Of a stretch of DNA of 64,000 nt, positions 24,701 to 36,482 are shown in pieces. The stretch is from assembly GCF_964204645.1 (NCBI RefSeq), contig NC_134027.1:8544485-8608484 (forward strand), read 5' to 3'. This stretch comes from Tubulanus polymorphus (taxonomy: Eukaryota; Nemertea; Palaeonemertea; Tubulaniformes; Tubulanidae). Position 1 is the first letter of the stretch. Each line of letters opens with the position of its first letter. The translations under genes and the position numbers were made by a program. The notes beneath the pieces are model-generated. The model worked only from the letters and a program-made list of their open reading frames with translations. It had not been told where the DNA came from and did not search any database.

Positions 24701-26127
24701 GTGTCATTCACTTACATACTTAAGCGTTTGTTATTGTGAACACATCAGTGAAGCGGGAATTGAACTCCTCGGACAAACTCACAGTTTAACTTCAGTTGAT
24801 CTATCGGGCTGCAACTGTGGAGATCAGGTCCGTATGAAAATCTATCACTCTTTTTACCCTTTGATTAATGTTGAATGAAATGCACGATGAATGGTGACTT
24901 GAACTTAGAAAAATAATTTTCTCCTTTTCAGGCTTTATCATCACTGGGCAATAATCTGCGCTTTAAAGATGTAACACTGGCTGAGTGTACGTCCATTACA
25001 GATCTTGGATTGCAGAAATTCGCGCAGCAATGTCGTGAAATTGAAAGACTCGATTTGTCACACTGCGCTGTAAGTTTTTCCTTTCATAAACAACTATAAC
25101 GTTCTTTCTGATCAAGGTTTGAAGTAAGGATTGTGTTTGTTTTGAGTGGTATGATAAGTTGATAGGTATGATGAGTTGGTAGAGTCTTAAGAATATTTTG
25201 ATTACATTTTAGCAATTGACTGATGGTGCTATTAAGAACCTGGCATTTTGCTGTAGAATGATCAATGTCTTAAGCTTGGCTGGCTGTAAACTGGTAAGTT
25301 ATTCTTCAAATAGATCATAATAGAAGTTTTTACATTTCTTACAAATGATAATTCTTATTTCATTTCCAGCTGACAGATTTGAGTATACAATATCTCTCCG
25401 GTGTTTGTCATTATTTGATCTCACTGGATCTATCAGGTTGTGTGTTAGTGACGTAAGTGCTGCTTAGTTACAACTGATCTTTGAAAAAATATATACCTTT
25501 AATTCTGTATGCTATTTAAGCATGAAGATTATGAATCATCTTCGTTTTTTGTAGCGACAAATCGATGAAATATCTGAGAAAAGGTTGCAAGAAATTAAGA
25601 ATGCTGTCCATAATGTACTGCCGTGGAATTACCAAGTAAGTAAATTGAGATTAATTCAGATTTTTATCTTGACATGATTTGCTGTATGCCAGATGATTTC
25701 ATCACTTCCTGGAATACGGTAAGTGGTCGGACTTGATGCTATTGTTGTGTTGGTCTCCTCTCTGTTTTGCTCCTCGTACCGAATATCGAGCGGATTAAAC
25801 CCTTAGAGGACAAACACACAGTATCCTAGTCTGAAAAGTAATCTCTCCAGTTATGTTCCCCCGGCAACAGGTAGGTACATCTACAATCATCACATGACAC
25901 TTACGTCACACAATCAATATTACTATACATGTATAACACTATTTTCATGGTTTCAGGTGTAATTCAAAACAATTTTTTATAAGAAGCTACTTCTAGGTTT
26001 TAGTCTGTCCTTGCTGAAGTATACTTATAATTCTTCTCTTTATAGATCAACCGCCCATAAACTAATGAGACACATTGAACAAGTTGATTACAACAGCGAT
26101 GATGTTCCATCGTATTTTGGCTACTAG
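18719..26127 (+). CDS. FBXL13: FBXL13 / DRC6, F-box and leucine-rich-repeat subunit of the nexin-dynein regulatory complex
   Basis: Exons: 18719-18796, 19499-19602, 19686-19779, (optional 19906-19923), 20432-20499, 20658-20812, 21031-21140, 22123-22227, 22640-22735, 22806-22831, 22953-23115, 23277-23377, 23474-23603, 23712-23810, 23888-24008, 24092-24254, 24465-24584, 24701-24827, 24932-25069, 25213-25293, 25370-25452, 25555-25635, 26046-26127. They sum to 2,325 nt (774 residues; 780 with the microexon), near the human length. The N-terminal region (IYEALLTGISVMCPDDPYQF) is specific to FBXL13; a basic IQ-like segment follows (about residues 120-190), then an F-box (about 228-275, ending ARCAAVCRSWKVI) and about 18 cysteine-containing LRRs (LDLSGC, LNLADC). 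In Chlamydomonas and vertebrates this protein is DRC6, in the axonemal nexin link. Identification is firm. Confidence 0.95.
22254..22582. mobile_element. Inverted-repeat element CATGGTTCCCACAG in an FBXL13 intron
   Basis: CATGGTTCCCACAG (22254-22267) and CTGTGGGAACCATG (22569-22582) are a perfect 14-bp inverted repeat. The interior repeats TTGGGAAAAACTTGGGAA and AAATATTTGGGAA. It starts 26 bases after the donor of exon 22123-22227. Confidence 0.75.
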
Positions 26128-26706
26128 ACAAATATATGTGTACATTACTGTGTGCCAGATTAATAGCAGATATGGACTGATTAGGATATTTATTTCTCTG
26201 GTCAAATGCAGCGCAGTCATCCATCGATGAGATATGGACGAATAGAGATTGCATGAAATAAGTCAAATTTCTGCATAATGTTTTTAAATACGTGTATGCC
26301 GAGATGCGAGAGGAAAGTAAAACGTACATAGCCGTGAACTTGATTTGGGTAGATCAGTTGCTGCGATCATTGACAATGACAATATTAAATCAGGATTGCA
26401 TTTTCAAAACAGTGATATCCCTAGTGATAACTGGAATTTTCAAATACAAATAGATTATTGAAATAAATTCATATCACTGCTTTGAAAAATGCTGCGAGAT
26501 GTAGTTGTTTTTCTGCTAGGTATGATATCATCCGTCCAGTTCTTATTTTGTTTCGAATTGTATATGCAGTTCATGTACCATTATTTCTAAGTCTTAATTC
26601 ACAAAACTGTGATATGTTGATAATATGCTGCAAGAGATTTTAATTTATACATCTTATTGTATATACGCTTTACAAAAATGTGTACCTGGGTACTTATTAT
26701 GCGTTG

Positions 26707-26712
26707 AATAAA
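26707..26712 (+). terminator. Poly(A) signal of FBXL13
   Basis: AATAAA about 580 bases after the stop. An earlier AATAAA at about 26462 could serve a shorter form. Confidence 0.55.
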
Positions 26713-26855
26713 ATGTCAGTTGAGTTTCTTTAAAGAAGACTTCAATGTTTCTTTTCTTTAAGGAAGGAAATTCAGGATTTAATAAATGCACAGTGTAAAA
26801 ACTATTACGAATATTTAGTGTACGTACTTCAACTCAAAGCCCATGGCAGACTAGG

Positions 26856-27346
26856 GACTGTCCATAAAAGATGTCCAAGGTCCGGGGGCCAGTTCCATGG
26901 ACGGCTTAGACTTAAGACCGGTCTAAGACAAACTTGGTTCTTTAGCCAATCTAACAACTTAAGACCGGTCTGGAGGTATAAGACCACTTTTGGTTTCAAG
27001 TCACAACTATGGAACCGGCCCCTGGGGTCTGTAGACTTGTCGACAAGGGAAGGGTATGTGTGAGCAAATCATTTAGCGCATTACATGGATGATTGTATCA
27101 AATTGGAATTAGAGGAAACATTGTTCACATAGATATTTTCAAGATACACAAATGGTAGTCCAGAGTGTATAATAAATGATTAAGTGGATGGAAAAACATT
27201 ATTTCATATGACTGCTTATCCGATGTCATTGATTGCCTTTTTGTCCGATGGACGAGGGGAGAGGGGGGTTAGTGCCATGTGAACATTCTTAGACATAGGC
27301 GAGTCAAAATTTGGCAGTTTTGTGCGGACATATTTTATGTACAGCC
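26856..27346. mobile_element. MITE-like element with GGCTGTCCATAAAAGATGTCC ends, interrupted by another MITE
   Basis: Left end GACTGTCCATAAAAGATGTCC (26856-26876) pairs with the right end GGACATATTTTATGTACAGCC (27326-27346) as a 21-bp imperfect inverted repeat. The same ends occur, in the other orientation, at about 34273-34414 in an intron of NPEPL1, which shows a dispersed family. The tract ACAAGGGAAGGG is also shared by both copies. The class of transposon is not clear. Confidence 0.65.
26886..27022. mobile_element. MITE with GGGGCTGGTTCCATAGT-type ends, nested inside a second element
   Basis: Left arm GGGCCAGTTCCATGGACGG and right arm ACTATGGAACCGGCCCC are inverted repeats, and the interior repeats CTTAAGACCGGTCT twice. 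A relative lies at 42700-42877. It interrupts the element 26856-27346, so it is the younger insertion. Confidence 0.65.
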
Positions 27347-27511
27347 TCTAGTCATTTTCGTTGTAAGTCCCCTTAGGGGCACTGTACAGGAGTATACATG
27401 ATATTTTCTATGATCCTTTAAGTGACGGCGGTAGGCTGGATCTGCCCCTTTGAACTCCTAACAAAGAAACATCAAACAGAAAATGCTTTCATAATATATA
27501 GAAAATTAAGA

Positions 27512-27517
27512 TTTATT
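27512..27517 (-). terminator. EXOSC4 poly(A) signal overlapping its stop codon
   Basis: On the minus strand AATAAA (27517-27512) contains the TAA stop (27515-27513). No other canonical hexamer is evident in the next few hundred bases, so the 3' UTR would be only a few tens of bases. Confidence 0.6.
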
Positions 27518-29089
27518 TTTCAAGAGAAACAGCATTTGAAACGTGTGTAACATGTTCACGCACCGCTCGATCTAACACGGAGTATATATCCCGACATCCT
27601 TTCATTGCCATTTCCATCGTATTGTTCAAATGATCCTCGTGCATTTTACCGTTCATTTCGACAAACGCCATCTGCTCCGATTTTGGCAGCAGAGCGACGA
27701 TAAGTTCCGGACACGAAGACGACGATTCTTCTAAATGGTTCATATCGACGATCGTTTGATCTTTGAGATAACTAGACGAACACGCGCACACGTAATCCTG
27801 CATCGCGATTCCGGCGTCGATCAACGCCAGAGTCGCAGCGTTTACACTAGCGCAGTAGTTTCCTCCGTCTGCCTGTAGAACCTGGAAAGATCGGACGCAT
27901 GCTTCAAAATACAGTCCACGCGCACTTGGGGTCAGTTGCTCAAAAGTTGGTTAAAGATAACCGGCAGATAAATACCATAGTAACAATTAATTTTTAATCG
28001 TCGCAATGTCAATTATCCACTGGTTAAATCCAACTTTTGAGCAACTGGCCCCTGAATTTCAACAACTGTACAGGATGCTTATTATCCTTCTTAGAAAGTT
28101 TAGAATTTAGTTAAATCGGATGATGATTAATTACACATATTATGTGTATTATTAATTTTATCCAGTTCAAAACTTTTAAAGTAGGGGACATACTGCATCA
28201 ATCAGATGAAATATACAATGAACCTAAACTTGACCCTACTCAAGATCAGCTATTACTCCAGGGGCCAAAAGTTGGTTAGAATTAACCAGTGGATAGTAGA
28301 CATAGTGACCATAAAAACTTCATAATTACTATGGTATTTATTTGATGGTTATCTTTAACCAACTTTTGAGCAACTGGCCTCAGGATTGTTATCTCATGTC
28401 CAGATATGATTTACGGTTCACCTTATCATAAATGTATATAGTATATCAAGATTAATCCGAATTTCTCATTAAAAATTCGATTAATTTCATCGATTGGTCC
28501 CAAATAATCGGGATAATGCTGGGACAACTATCGTAATTACTCCAGGCCCAAATTTATTTACCTCCACAAATATATCTATCTGTGATCGTGGATATAGATG
28601 AGTCATCACCGCTGCTTCAAATGTTTGTTGTAAATGCATTGTCATTTCTTGTGACTTTCGATCTCCTCTCGGTCGTCGTTTTCTCTCACCCGTACTAAAT
28701 GTGGCCATGCTATACTGACAATTGATCAACACCTTGTCGTTCAACGCTTTTGACCGATTTCGAACCTGTTCAATAGAAGAACTGACCGATAAGAAGGTGT
28801 TCGCCATTCAGGGCTTGTGACGCCATATGTAGCAAGCAGGTCTTAAGATTGCCCTAGATGTAAAAGTTAACACTTAATAAAGTTTAATTGAATTGAGAAT
28901 TTTGAAGAATGTTTATACCTCATGTGGACCGTAAACAGCGCACAATATTTTCGTATTGCCTTGTTCGATATATGCCGAGCCATCTGCTTGTCTGAATACT
29001 CCCATCTTACACTGTATTCGACGCAATTCATGCGGCCTTCGACCATCAATTCGCAATCCTTGATCGGATAATAATTCTAAGCCGGCCAT
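27513..29089 (-). CDS. EXOSC4: EXOSC4 (Rrp41), RNase PH-like subunit of the RNA exosome ring
   Basis: Three exons: 28919-29089, 28562-28765, 27513-27881 (744 nt, 247 residues; human protein 245). The start is the ATG at 29089 (MAGLELLSDQGLRIDGRRP); an in-frame upstream ATG exists at about 29146 but the family starts here. Family motifs include QYSMATFSTGERKRRPRGDR and PRSQIDIFVEV across the second junction. The protein forms the six-member core ring of the nuclear and cytoplasmic exosome with EXOSC9; the ring is catalytically inactive in animals. The last exon ends in a stop codon that overlaps the poly(A) signal. The long intron 27882-28561 holds two copies of one MITE family. The gene is tail-to-tail with FBXL13. 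Confidence 0.96.
27928..28052. mobile_element. MITE, family with GGGTCAGTTGCTCAAAAGTTGG ends, copy in EXOSC4 intron
   Basis: Left arm GTCAGTTGCTCAAAAGTTGG and right arm CCAACTTTTGAGCAACTGGC are near-perfect inverted repeats. The interior (GATAACC..ACCATAGTAACAATT) recurs in two other copies at 28261-28380 and 5472-5606. Confidence 0.75.
28261..28380. mobile_element. MITE, same family as 27928-28052, second copy in the same intron
   Basis: Begins GGGGCCAAAAGTTGGTTAG and ends AACCAACTTTTGAGCAACTGGCC; the left arm has lost the GTTGCTC segment. Interior GGATAGTAGACATAGTGACC matches the copy at 5472-5606. Confidence 0.72.
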
Positions 29090-31218
29090 GTCGGATTCTA
29101 GTGTTAAACTCCACCGCCTAAAGAGGTGGCAGCACCTTCCGGTCACCGACCAATACAGTATATTGTATAAACTCCTTATACTATCATAGTCAGAATTAAA
29201 GTTTAATCTAATCTAATCTAATCAATGAACAGTTACACTGATACTGAATGTACTGGTACTGAATTGAACTCGATTTCTATGATGTAGATATCCCATCGAA
29301 TTAATGAATGAAAATTTCATCTTTGAATCCCCAACAAACCAATTTACTATTCCATCCAGTCAGAGGAATCGCAATTTTTCTCCAGATTCCTCAAAGGTTT
29401 TCACTAATTCCTCAATAATGCATGTACCGATTCTTCCAATAGGAATTCTTTTTTTAATAGAAAATAAAATAATTCAGAATAGTTATAAGTAACAAAAAAC
29501 ATTTTTGACATTACAACTTTTATTCATTTCTTTAACATGATTTTCTCAAACATGTTCAATAACAGGAATTTCACTTTACAGACAAGGATATAACACCATA
29601 ACGTTGCATTTCTAACTTGAAACTCTACTTGACCTTTCAGTGCGTGACCTTGGTGTGGAGGTTTAAGAATTTCACCTCGTGGAAGACCCACCCACATTTG
29701 ATCCAGTGTGCTTTGATCTGTTCCTGAATAATTATAGATTCAACTTTTGGTCGAAACGAATCGCCCGAATTGACATCTTTAATGCAGGGAAGGCATACAA
29801 GCAATTCGAAAGCTTTTTTAAGCACACAAAATCAATGGTTAACATATATATGAATTTTTTTATGGAAAGTCGCCTTAATAGCTTTACTGATATCTGTTAT
29901 TTTGGTCCCTGTTCTGGAGTTTGCTGAATCTAATACTGAGAAACTATAAGTTTAGACACATCCTAAAATGTACCAGTATTTCAGCAAATAATGTATAAAA
30001 TATGTCTCTATACCCGTATGGAGTATTCTCTTCTCAAATCCGGGGTGAATTGACTTAATTGTCGACATATTTTGTTTGAGCATTAAAAGACTGGGAATTC
30101 AATTTTTGAGCAAGGACGTCGTCGCGATGAAGTACAATATACTGTAAGTAAGCATGTGTGTACCTTGAAAACTGGCAGTAACTGAAACGGTAGTTTGTCC
30201 GACATGGTCTGTATGTATGGATATCATCATATACATAAAACAGAAATCATCATACAACAGAATGATGCATTGAAATATTTGTGCAGCATTTTAAATGGAA
30301 GCAACCTGTAAATAATGGGTGATGTGGAACAATTCATAGTCGGTAGTACGTACAATGGATCACCGATGGGATATTATTATAATGAATATCATTTGAAAGA
30401 CATTTAATGAGGTTAAGAAATAAGGTTCAGAAAAGGTTTGCCAGAAGTGTCTTATGTTTCACCGCATGAATAGACTTACCTAACTTACTTCCGTCATATT
30501 ACATTAAACTTACAATGCTCGTTCCTAAGAATAATCATTATTGGTTTCCATAGACAAGTGACAATCTATTCTTATTGAAGAAAATCCCACGATATGAAGA
30601 AAAGTAAGAGAGGTTGTTCTAATCTTTATAAACGTCACTCATGGCATCACCTATTGTTTTAAAAACTCCAATTTCAGTGAATTCCAACCAAGGAACTTGC
30701 CCCAAAAATCAACTACTCACTGATTATATTCTAGCTGTTACAGGCATCACATAGCAACATTGTCGCTACCTGTTTCACTTTATATTTACTTGCACAATAA
30801 ATCAGTTTAGAAAATGGCTCAAAGAATTGAGTCGAAATGTCAACTACTCTTGGATTTTTCACATTGCGGGTTTTTCTTCAATAATCATTCCATGATCACG
30901 ATTAAGATAATCGAAATACTGCGATATTTTTCTATATCATCGATATGAATGTGGAAGTCATATTCATTGTTCTGAAAATGTCCCTAATCATTTGCGCATT
31001 AGGACAGAAAAGGAGTTACGACATCGATATCATATGACATTAAAGTTCACACAATTACATTCTATCCAGCGCTCACTTACTTAATGAATCTAAGTGTCTG
31101 AAATTAAACCGACTCAAACCCCCATCAGATACTGAGTATATAAGCCATTCACTGGCACGAACGAATTACTTCATTAATCAATTGAACATTACAATGGTGC
31201 CTAATCAGGGATGACTGC
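29090..31218. other. Intergenic region between EXOSC4 and NPEPL1
   Basis: EXOSC4 promoter at the left, NPEPL1 3' UTR at the right. A short TCTAA repeat runs at about 29207-29222. The plus strand has a TATATAA box at about 31137 but no gene can be tied to it. No convincing coding exon on either strand. Confidence 0.5.
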
Positions 31219-34200
31219 TTATTGGAGTCGAATTTTTTTGCTGGCGCTGGCATTCTCGTTTGAATTCATGGCAAGTCCGTTTTCTTGAAGGGGAGCGATT
31301 GCGCGCAGCAACGGGTTGGTAGTCATTTGACCAAACAATGTGGTTAACAAGGCTACTCCGTATCCTGTCGCCCGTTCGCCCTGCAAATAGGAAATATCGA
31401 AAACTAATGTAATGAAAATTCTTTTTTCAACATGTAGCTCATTGCCAAAAAAAAATCTACCAGCATGCCTATCAAGAATTCAAAAGCACTTACCACGTGG
31501 ACCGGATATGCCATGTCAACGTGTATCCATGTTCCCGGATAGTCGAAACCGATATGCGCTCCTATAAACAAACCGGCACATGACACCTGAGCATTACTAC
31601 GATCCTGTAAAACAAAACATATACGATTCAATTTTTAGATATACGGTTAGCTGATTCACGAAGCACCTCTTTTTGTAAGATCACAAACAAGCCATAGATG
31701 ACACTGGTTCTCGGGCTCAGACTCGAACTTGAACTCAGAAATTACTGTGCGTTAGTTCCCATTGAATTTTGGTTATCTTGTATCGAGGCCATAAGCTATT
31801 CAACAACAGTCTTTAATGCCCAGTTCTGCTGCTAAGCAGCACAATGGGCCAATGCTTTGCTCTGCAAAAATAGACCCCCATACTAACATTATACCAAAAT
31901 TTCATCAAGATTGACGCACTATAAACAAAATTAAGCAGCTGAAAGACACACAGACAGATCGTACGAGAATAAGGGTCTCACGGAAGCCCGAGAACCAATT
32001 ATACACACTGGTCTTTGAGTACTTACAGCAACAGAATTCTTCATATCAGCAACGGCACTTGCAAACTCATTAAAATGTATCTCTGGCGTGTAAGGCATTG
32101 GATGAATTAGATCACCAGAATTCAGACCAGCTCGGACGCACATCGGCTCCCAATCTTCGTTGTTAGTTAACATAGCAGCATGTACTTTACCTGAGAATTT
32201 ACCCCAAAAAAAAAACAGTGAGGTCAGATAAACGCAAAATTTGCCAAAAAAGTGTTTTTGTCAGCGCAGATATACCTGTAGCAATGCCTTGAGCCCCAGT
32301 AAGAGTCGCCATATCTAATATTATATCAGCTTTTAGGTCTTTGTAAGCATAGGCAACCTGTTAATGTAAACAGATGTTTATAAACATACAAATCCGAACT
32401 AAATTGAATAAACAATAGATTCCGAGGCACAAATACTCACTCCATCTCCTAATACCAATCTTCCTTCAGCGTCAGTATTATCAACTTCAACAGTTCTAAA
32501 ATGGACAATTCATATTTTACTTAACATAGTGCTCAGTTCGGTCGTGAACCGCAGAAAGGGAGCTACGATACTGTTGCCCCGAAGTTATGCGAAATTTGTA
32601 TGAATATGTACCTGCCAGAATAAAGACGTATAATATCATCTGGACGTGTAGCTTCAGGACCAACAGCATTTTCAGCCAAACAGAACAACGCGTGGAGATT
32701 CTCATTGAAACCCTACGTCGAAAGAGTTCAATGAATGATTTCATGTATAGGAAGTCAGTTCCTTCAGGAGAATAGCTCTCAACATCTCCAATCATGGGTG
32801 CTATGAATTGATTAATGTTATTAAGCCTACCTGACGAACAGCAGTGTAAAATGCTCCTAAGATACCAGCAGCACCACCACAATCACGTTTCATACCAGGC
32901 ATTGCTGTCTAAAAAACATAAATTTCAAATACATAATACATTTGCTTCACGACAGGATAAATAACACATTCGTTATTTAAAGGCTTGAAATGTGATTAAG
33001 TGGATAATAGCGATTTCAAATCAAAGAAAGATTATTGAAAAGAAGTTGGATATTCGAGTATATTGTACCTTGCCTTTGATGCACAGACCGCCAGTGTCAT
33101 AAACGATACCTTTGCCAACCCATGCGACCGTCTTCGAAGCTCCTTCAGGAGTGTGACTGAGGATAGCAAGGGCCGGGGGATGCACCGCCGCTTTCCCCAC
33201 GCTAAACAAACCTACAAGACAAGTTATACACATTTCAATCATCCATACCCATTAAGCCCACTGTCCTGACCTCAGCATCGAGTGGTTGGCGATTTTGATC
33301 TCACCTCCGAAACCTTGATCATCCAGTTCTTTTCCCCTGATGATTTTTGGTGTAATTCCAAGAATTGTACCGACTAGTTTAACCTCCTGTGAAATGAAAG
33401 AAATTCAAAAATAGTTTTCAAACAGTTGGAACTCCATTCCATGATGGTTGACTAAGAAAAGTCAATTTTTTCCATAACCCTGATTCTAAACCTTGTATTC
33501 CATAATATATATGGTCTGAATGCTAACGAGAAAGTGACATACCTCTAAGAACGCATCAGTGTTCATTTCGCTACATGGCATGTCGACGATTTTAGCAGCT
33601 AATCTAATGCCATGAGCGGCATCATGAAGTAAACCCAACTCATCGTCGGCTAACGGAGTTCTCTCGGCACCGACGAGTAGGAATTCCACCCTGACGGTGC
33701 GCTTCGTCAATGCTCCGCCATTTTTACGCGTATACAATGGAAACGCACGCGCAACGGCGCATGCTGACGCGTACACATCTCGTCTTTCACAGATTATCTA
33801 AATTAGTAAATAGAATTATGCAAACAAGACAACTAATTGGGGTTGGCCCCGAGTTTGGCTACGGTAGAGTTTGAGGAAATGACAAACCAGCGTGACTTCA
33901 GTAGGCGCATGGAAGTATAAATATGCATCCAGTAATTTTCCCATTCGTACGTACCACAAAGAATTCATCTCCTCCCATGATGAAAGACTTGACTATCTTA
34001 GTAAGCGAGTGTGATCGAGATGGAGCATTGTGACGGCTACATTTAGTGGGTAGAGCAGCTACAGTAGCATTTGAAACCCACAACGGACACGAGGCCGTCG
34101 GCGAAGGGTGTAAACTGTTGACAGCAGCTTTCCATGTCTGAAAAAACGATGAAAAATTGATTTAAAATTCAATGAATAAATAAATATGATGATACAAATG

Positions 34201-34575
34201 TACTTGCTTGGAACTATTTCTCCTCTAATTCAAAGTTGAAGTTATGATACATGTAACGCACTTGAACGCAGATAGCCATTATTATCCATTAAAGATGTCT
34301 CCCCTTGAGGAAGGATGTCCACATCCAAACAACCCCCTTCCCTTGTCTACTAAAGTCCAAAGTTCTCAAATGCCCTCCCCTCTCAACCTTGGACATCTTT
34401 TATGGACAGCCCCTTACTAACTAACCTCTTCGGTGACCCGAGTCTCGATTTTCATGCGAATTTCCTCATAACTGACGGATTGTAAGTTTTGTAGCTGTCC
34501 GATAATGCAGACGGGATGTTGGTTCGGGTCAGATTGACTTAAACTACTCGAATACTTCAATGTTACTTGCGCCAT
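31219..34575 (-). CDS. NPEPL1: NPEPL1, M17-family leucyl-type aminopeptidase
   Basis: Twelve exons: 34426-34575, 33955-34137, 33543-33797, 33305-33386, 33069-33211, 32831-32908, 32612-32712, 32441-32495, 32276-32357, 32027-32190, 31494-31604, 31219-31380. They total 1,566 nt (521 residues; human about 523), with consistent phases. The start is the ATG at 34575 (MAQVTLKYSS). The M17 two-metal catalytic core is intact: VGKGIVYDTGGLCIKGK supplies metal ligands and the catalytic Lys, and NTDAEGRL the NxDAEGR signature with the catalytic Arg. MKRDCGGAAG and DMATLTGAQGIATG are also conserved. It should be an active cytosolic aminopeptidase, although physiological substrates of NPEPL1 are not known. 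It is head-to-head with the IRAK gene. The Lys/Ser-rich C-terminus is typical of the family. Confidence 0.95.
31705..31997. repeat. Inverted-repeat element in an NPEPL1 intron
   Basis: Perfect 13-bp ends: TGGTTCTCGGGCT (31705-31717) and AGCCCGAGAACCA (31985-31997). The interior contains AAATTTCATCAAGATTGACG and a CACACAGACAGATCGTACG tract of the kind seen in widespread short interspersed repeats of marine invertebrates. It has no coding capacity. Confidence 0.55.
34273..34414. mobile_element. MITE-like element in NPEPL1 intron 1, relative of 26856-27346
   Basis: Right end GGACATCTTTTATGGACAGCCC pairs with a degraded left end ATCCATTAAAGATGTC. The interior CCCCTTCCCTTGTCTAC matches the other copy in inverse orientation. 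It ends about 10 bases from the donor of NPEPL1 exon 1. Confidence 0.6.
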
Positions 34576-34913
34576 GTCTGATGAAGAACGTGGCAAATTA
34601 TTACAGTCAGTGTTAATTTGGGCCTGAAATAAAAAATGTGAAAACTTCTATCAGAATTATAACTAATCATCATTACAGTAAACCTAACTTATATGACCTG
34701 ACCCAACCTAACTTAAATCCTGTCTAGTTGAATAACTTCTCAAATAACTTGGGGACTCGTACAGATAGGCCTATTTGCCAGCAAGAATTCTCCGATCCAT
34801 ACTAGGCAATTAAACTGAATGACAGATTTACTGGCAGGGACATCAGGAAATTTTCAGTGGTGTGGGCATTAGGTTATAATTGTAAATGACAGAGTTTGAA
34901 GTTGTATCTATGC

Positions 34914-35268
34914 TCAGGCGCGGATTCAAACGGTAGCACCATAGGCAAGTGCTACCATCACGAAAATCTTGTGCCTTTTTCTTTAATTTGTTTTTCATGC
35001 CCAAAGTAGAAAAGGGCACATATTTACTCGACGAGGTAGATAATTTTAACAAAAAAGTTCATAATTCTACAAAATTCTGTCTTCATTGCCTGGAAACTAC
35101 ATCTCATGCAGTTTTGCTAGAAAGCACTTCGCGCCGAAACATTAATTGCTTGGAAATTGCAGCAAAAAGCAAATTCTCAAAATTTCAGAATACCCTTTTT
35201 ATTTCAAAATGCCCTTTTTATAAGTTGTTTGAAACCCTTGACAGTGGTCCCGGGATCCGTCCCTGATG
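34914..35268. mobile_element. MITE-like element with TCAGGCGCGGATTC ends
   Basis: Left end TCAGGCGCGGATTCAAAC at about 34914 pairs with right end GGGATCCGTCCCTGA at about 35253-35267. The ends resemble CAGGGGCGGATCC inverted repeats common in invertebrate hAT-like short elements. The interior is AT-rich without a transposase. Confidence 0.5.
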
Positions 35269-36423
35269 CTGCAACAGTGGTGCATCCTTTGTCATTGGTC
35301 AGACAGGAAGAAAAGAAAGCACATGTTGGGTCAGAATTAAACACTATAGGTGCTAGCCTATACTTTGTATTGTGTAATTGAAGTGGTAGATAATTGAAGA
35401 ACAATTGTCAGTGTGCACAGAGAAGTGTCATTACACTTCTGTATACCTGTATTCTATGAAATAAATATATACATACATGTATCCCAAATTGTTTCGAAAA
35501 TGTTTGTTGTATTTTGAAATGAGTCTAGATACAGCTGTAGGCCTATCGATTTTGAGTTGTAACTTCATCGGCCACCAATTCATTCAATCACTATCCATCA
35601 CAAGAATCCATCAATTAGCCTAGCTTGGAGGCATCGAAGATGTTAATTACCTTCAATTAACCAACATCATATGCAGTCCAATATATCCCTCAACCATTCT
35701 ATGCTTTATTAGGCAAGATAAGACCATGGGCAAAACTTAAAACTAGATTTTTGATACATTAGTTTATACATCCATGATTGATTTGTCTTATGAGAATGAT
35801 AATTATAATAATAATAATTTTATTTTCAACATATAATATTTACACATCCGTTCACCTCAGCAAATTAATTATTTTATTCCGAAAAAAGTACCGCGTAGAC
35901 ACTAGGGGAAACGTCTAAGTGGGTGGGGGAATCCTCATATATAACAAGTGGACTGCCAATAATGGCTTAATAGTTTATGATTATAAAACTAACTACGCCA
36001 AAAACGGCGGAATACGCCAGAAATGGCGAATGTTTTTATGTGTACCCATGGCAACGTTTACTTGAAAACTTTATAATAGTTTTTAAAACTAGTTCCCAAA
36101 TTTATTTTTAACAAAAATCATGATTAATAAACTTGTTTCATGCTGTAGTAGTTTTGAGAGTTTTCCCGGAGTTTTTGGGCTTCATATGACGTAATCATTT
36201 AGAAAAACGTAAATTTGACCACTTTACCTAGGCCAAAAATGTCCATCCTAGCGTCATATGAAAGCTTATCGTCTGCTCGAGATTATGACGTCATCGGCAA
36301 CATGCGCTAATTGAACCGGAAGTGCGCAAAAAACTTTAAAGCAAAACTCGAAACTTAGTGAGCTGAAACTGGCTGATTAAGCCATAAACGACTGTGAAAG
36401 TTTCAAAACTGAGTGATAATCAT

Positions 36424-36482
36424 AAACGGCTGATTCTGCCGTAATTGGCGGAAAACGCCGAAATTGGCAGAATAAGCCGTTT
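36424..36482. repeat. Near-perfect foldback (hairpin) between NPEPL1 and IRAK
   Basis: AAACGGCTGATTCTGCC on the left pairs with GGCAGAATAAGCCGTTT on the right, and the inner segment GGCGGAAAACGCC closes the stem. Related GCC/GGC-centred short palindromes (CGCCAAAAACGGCG, CGCCAGAAATGGCG) lie at 35996-36030, so the whole 35990-36485 stretch may be one diverged element. Confidence 0.55.

Larger units (their letters stand above)
26128..27511. other. FBXL13 3' UTR and spacer to EXOSC4, mostly a nested repeat
   Basis: FBXL13 3' UTR to about 26730, then an inverted-repeat element (26856-27346) interrupted by a second one (26886-27022). No coding exon. The two genes are tail-to-tail. Confidence 0.6.

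Noticed and set aside
31137-31144. TATATAAG box on the plus strand
   Set aside because: No plus-strand exon follows; it lies in the probable NPEPL1 3' UTR.
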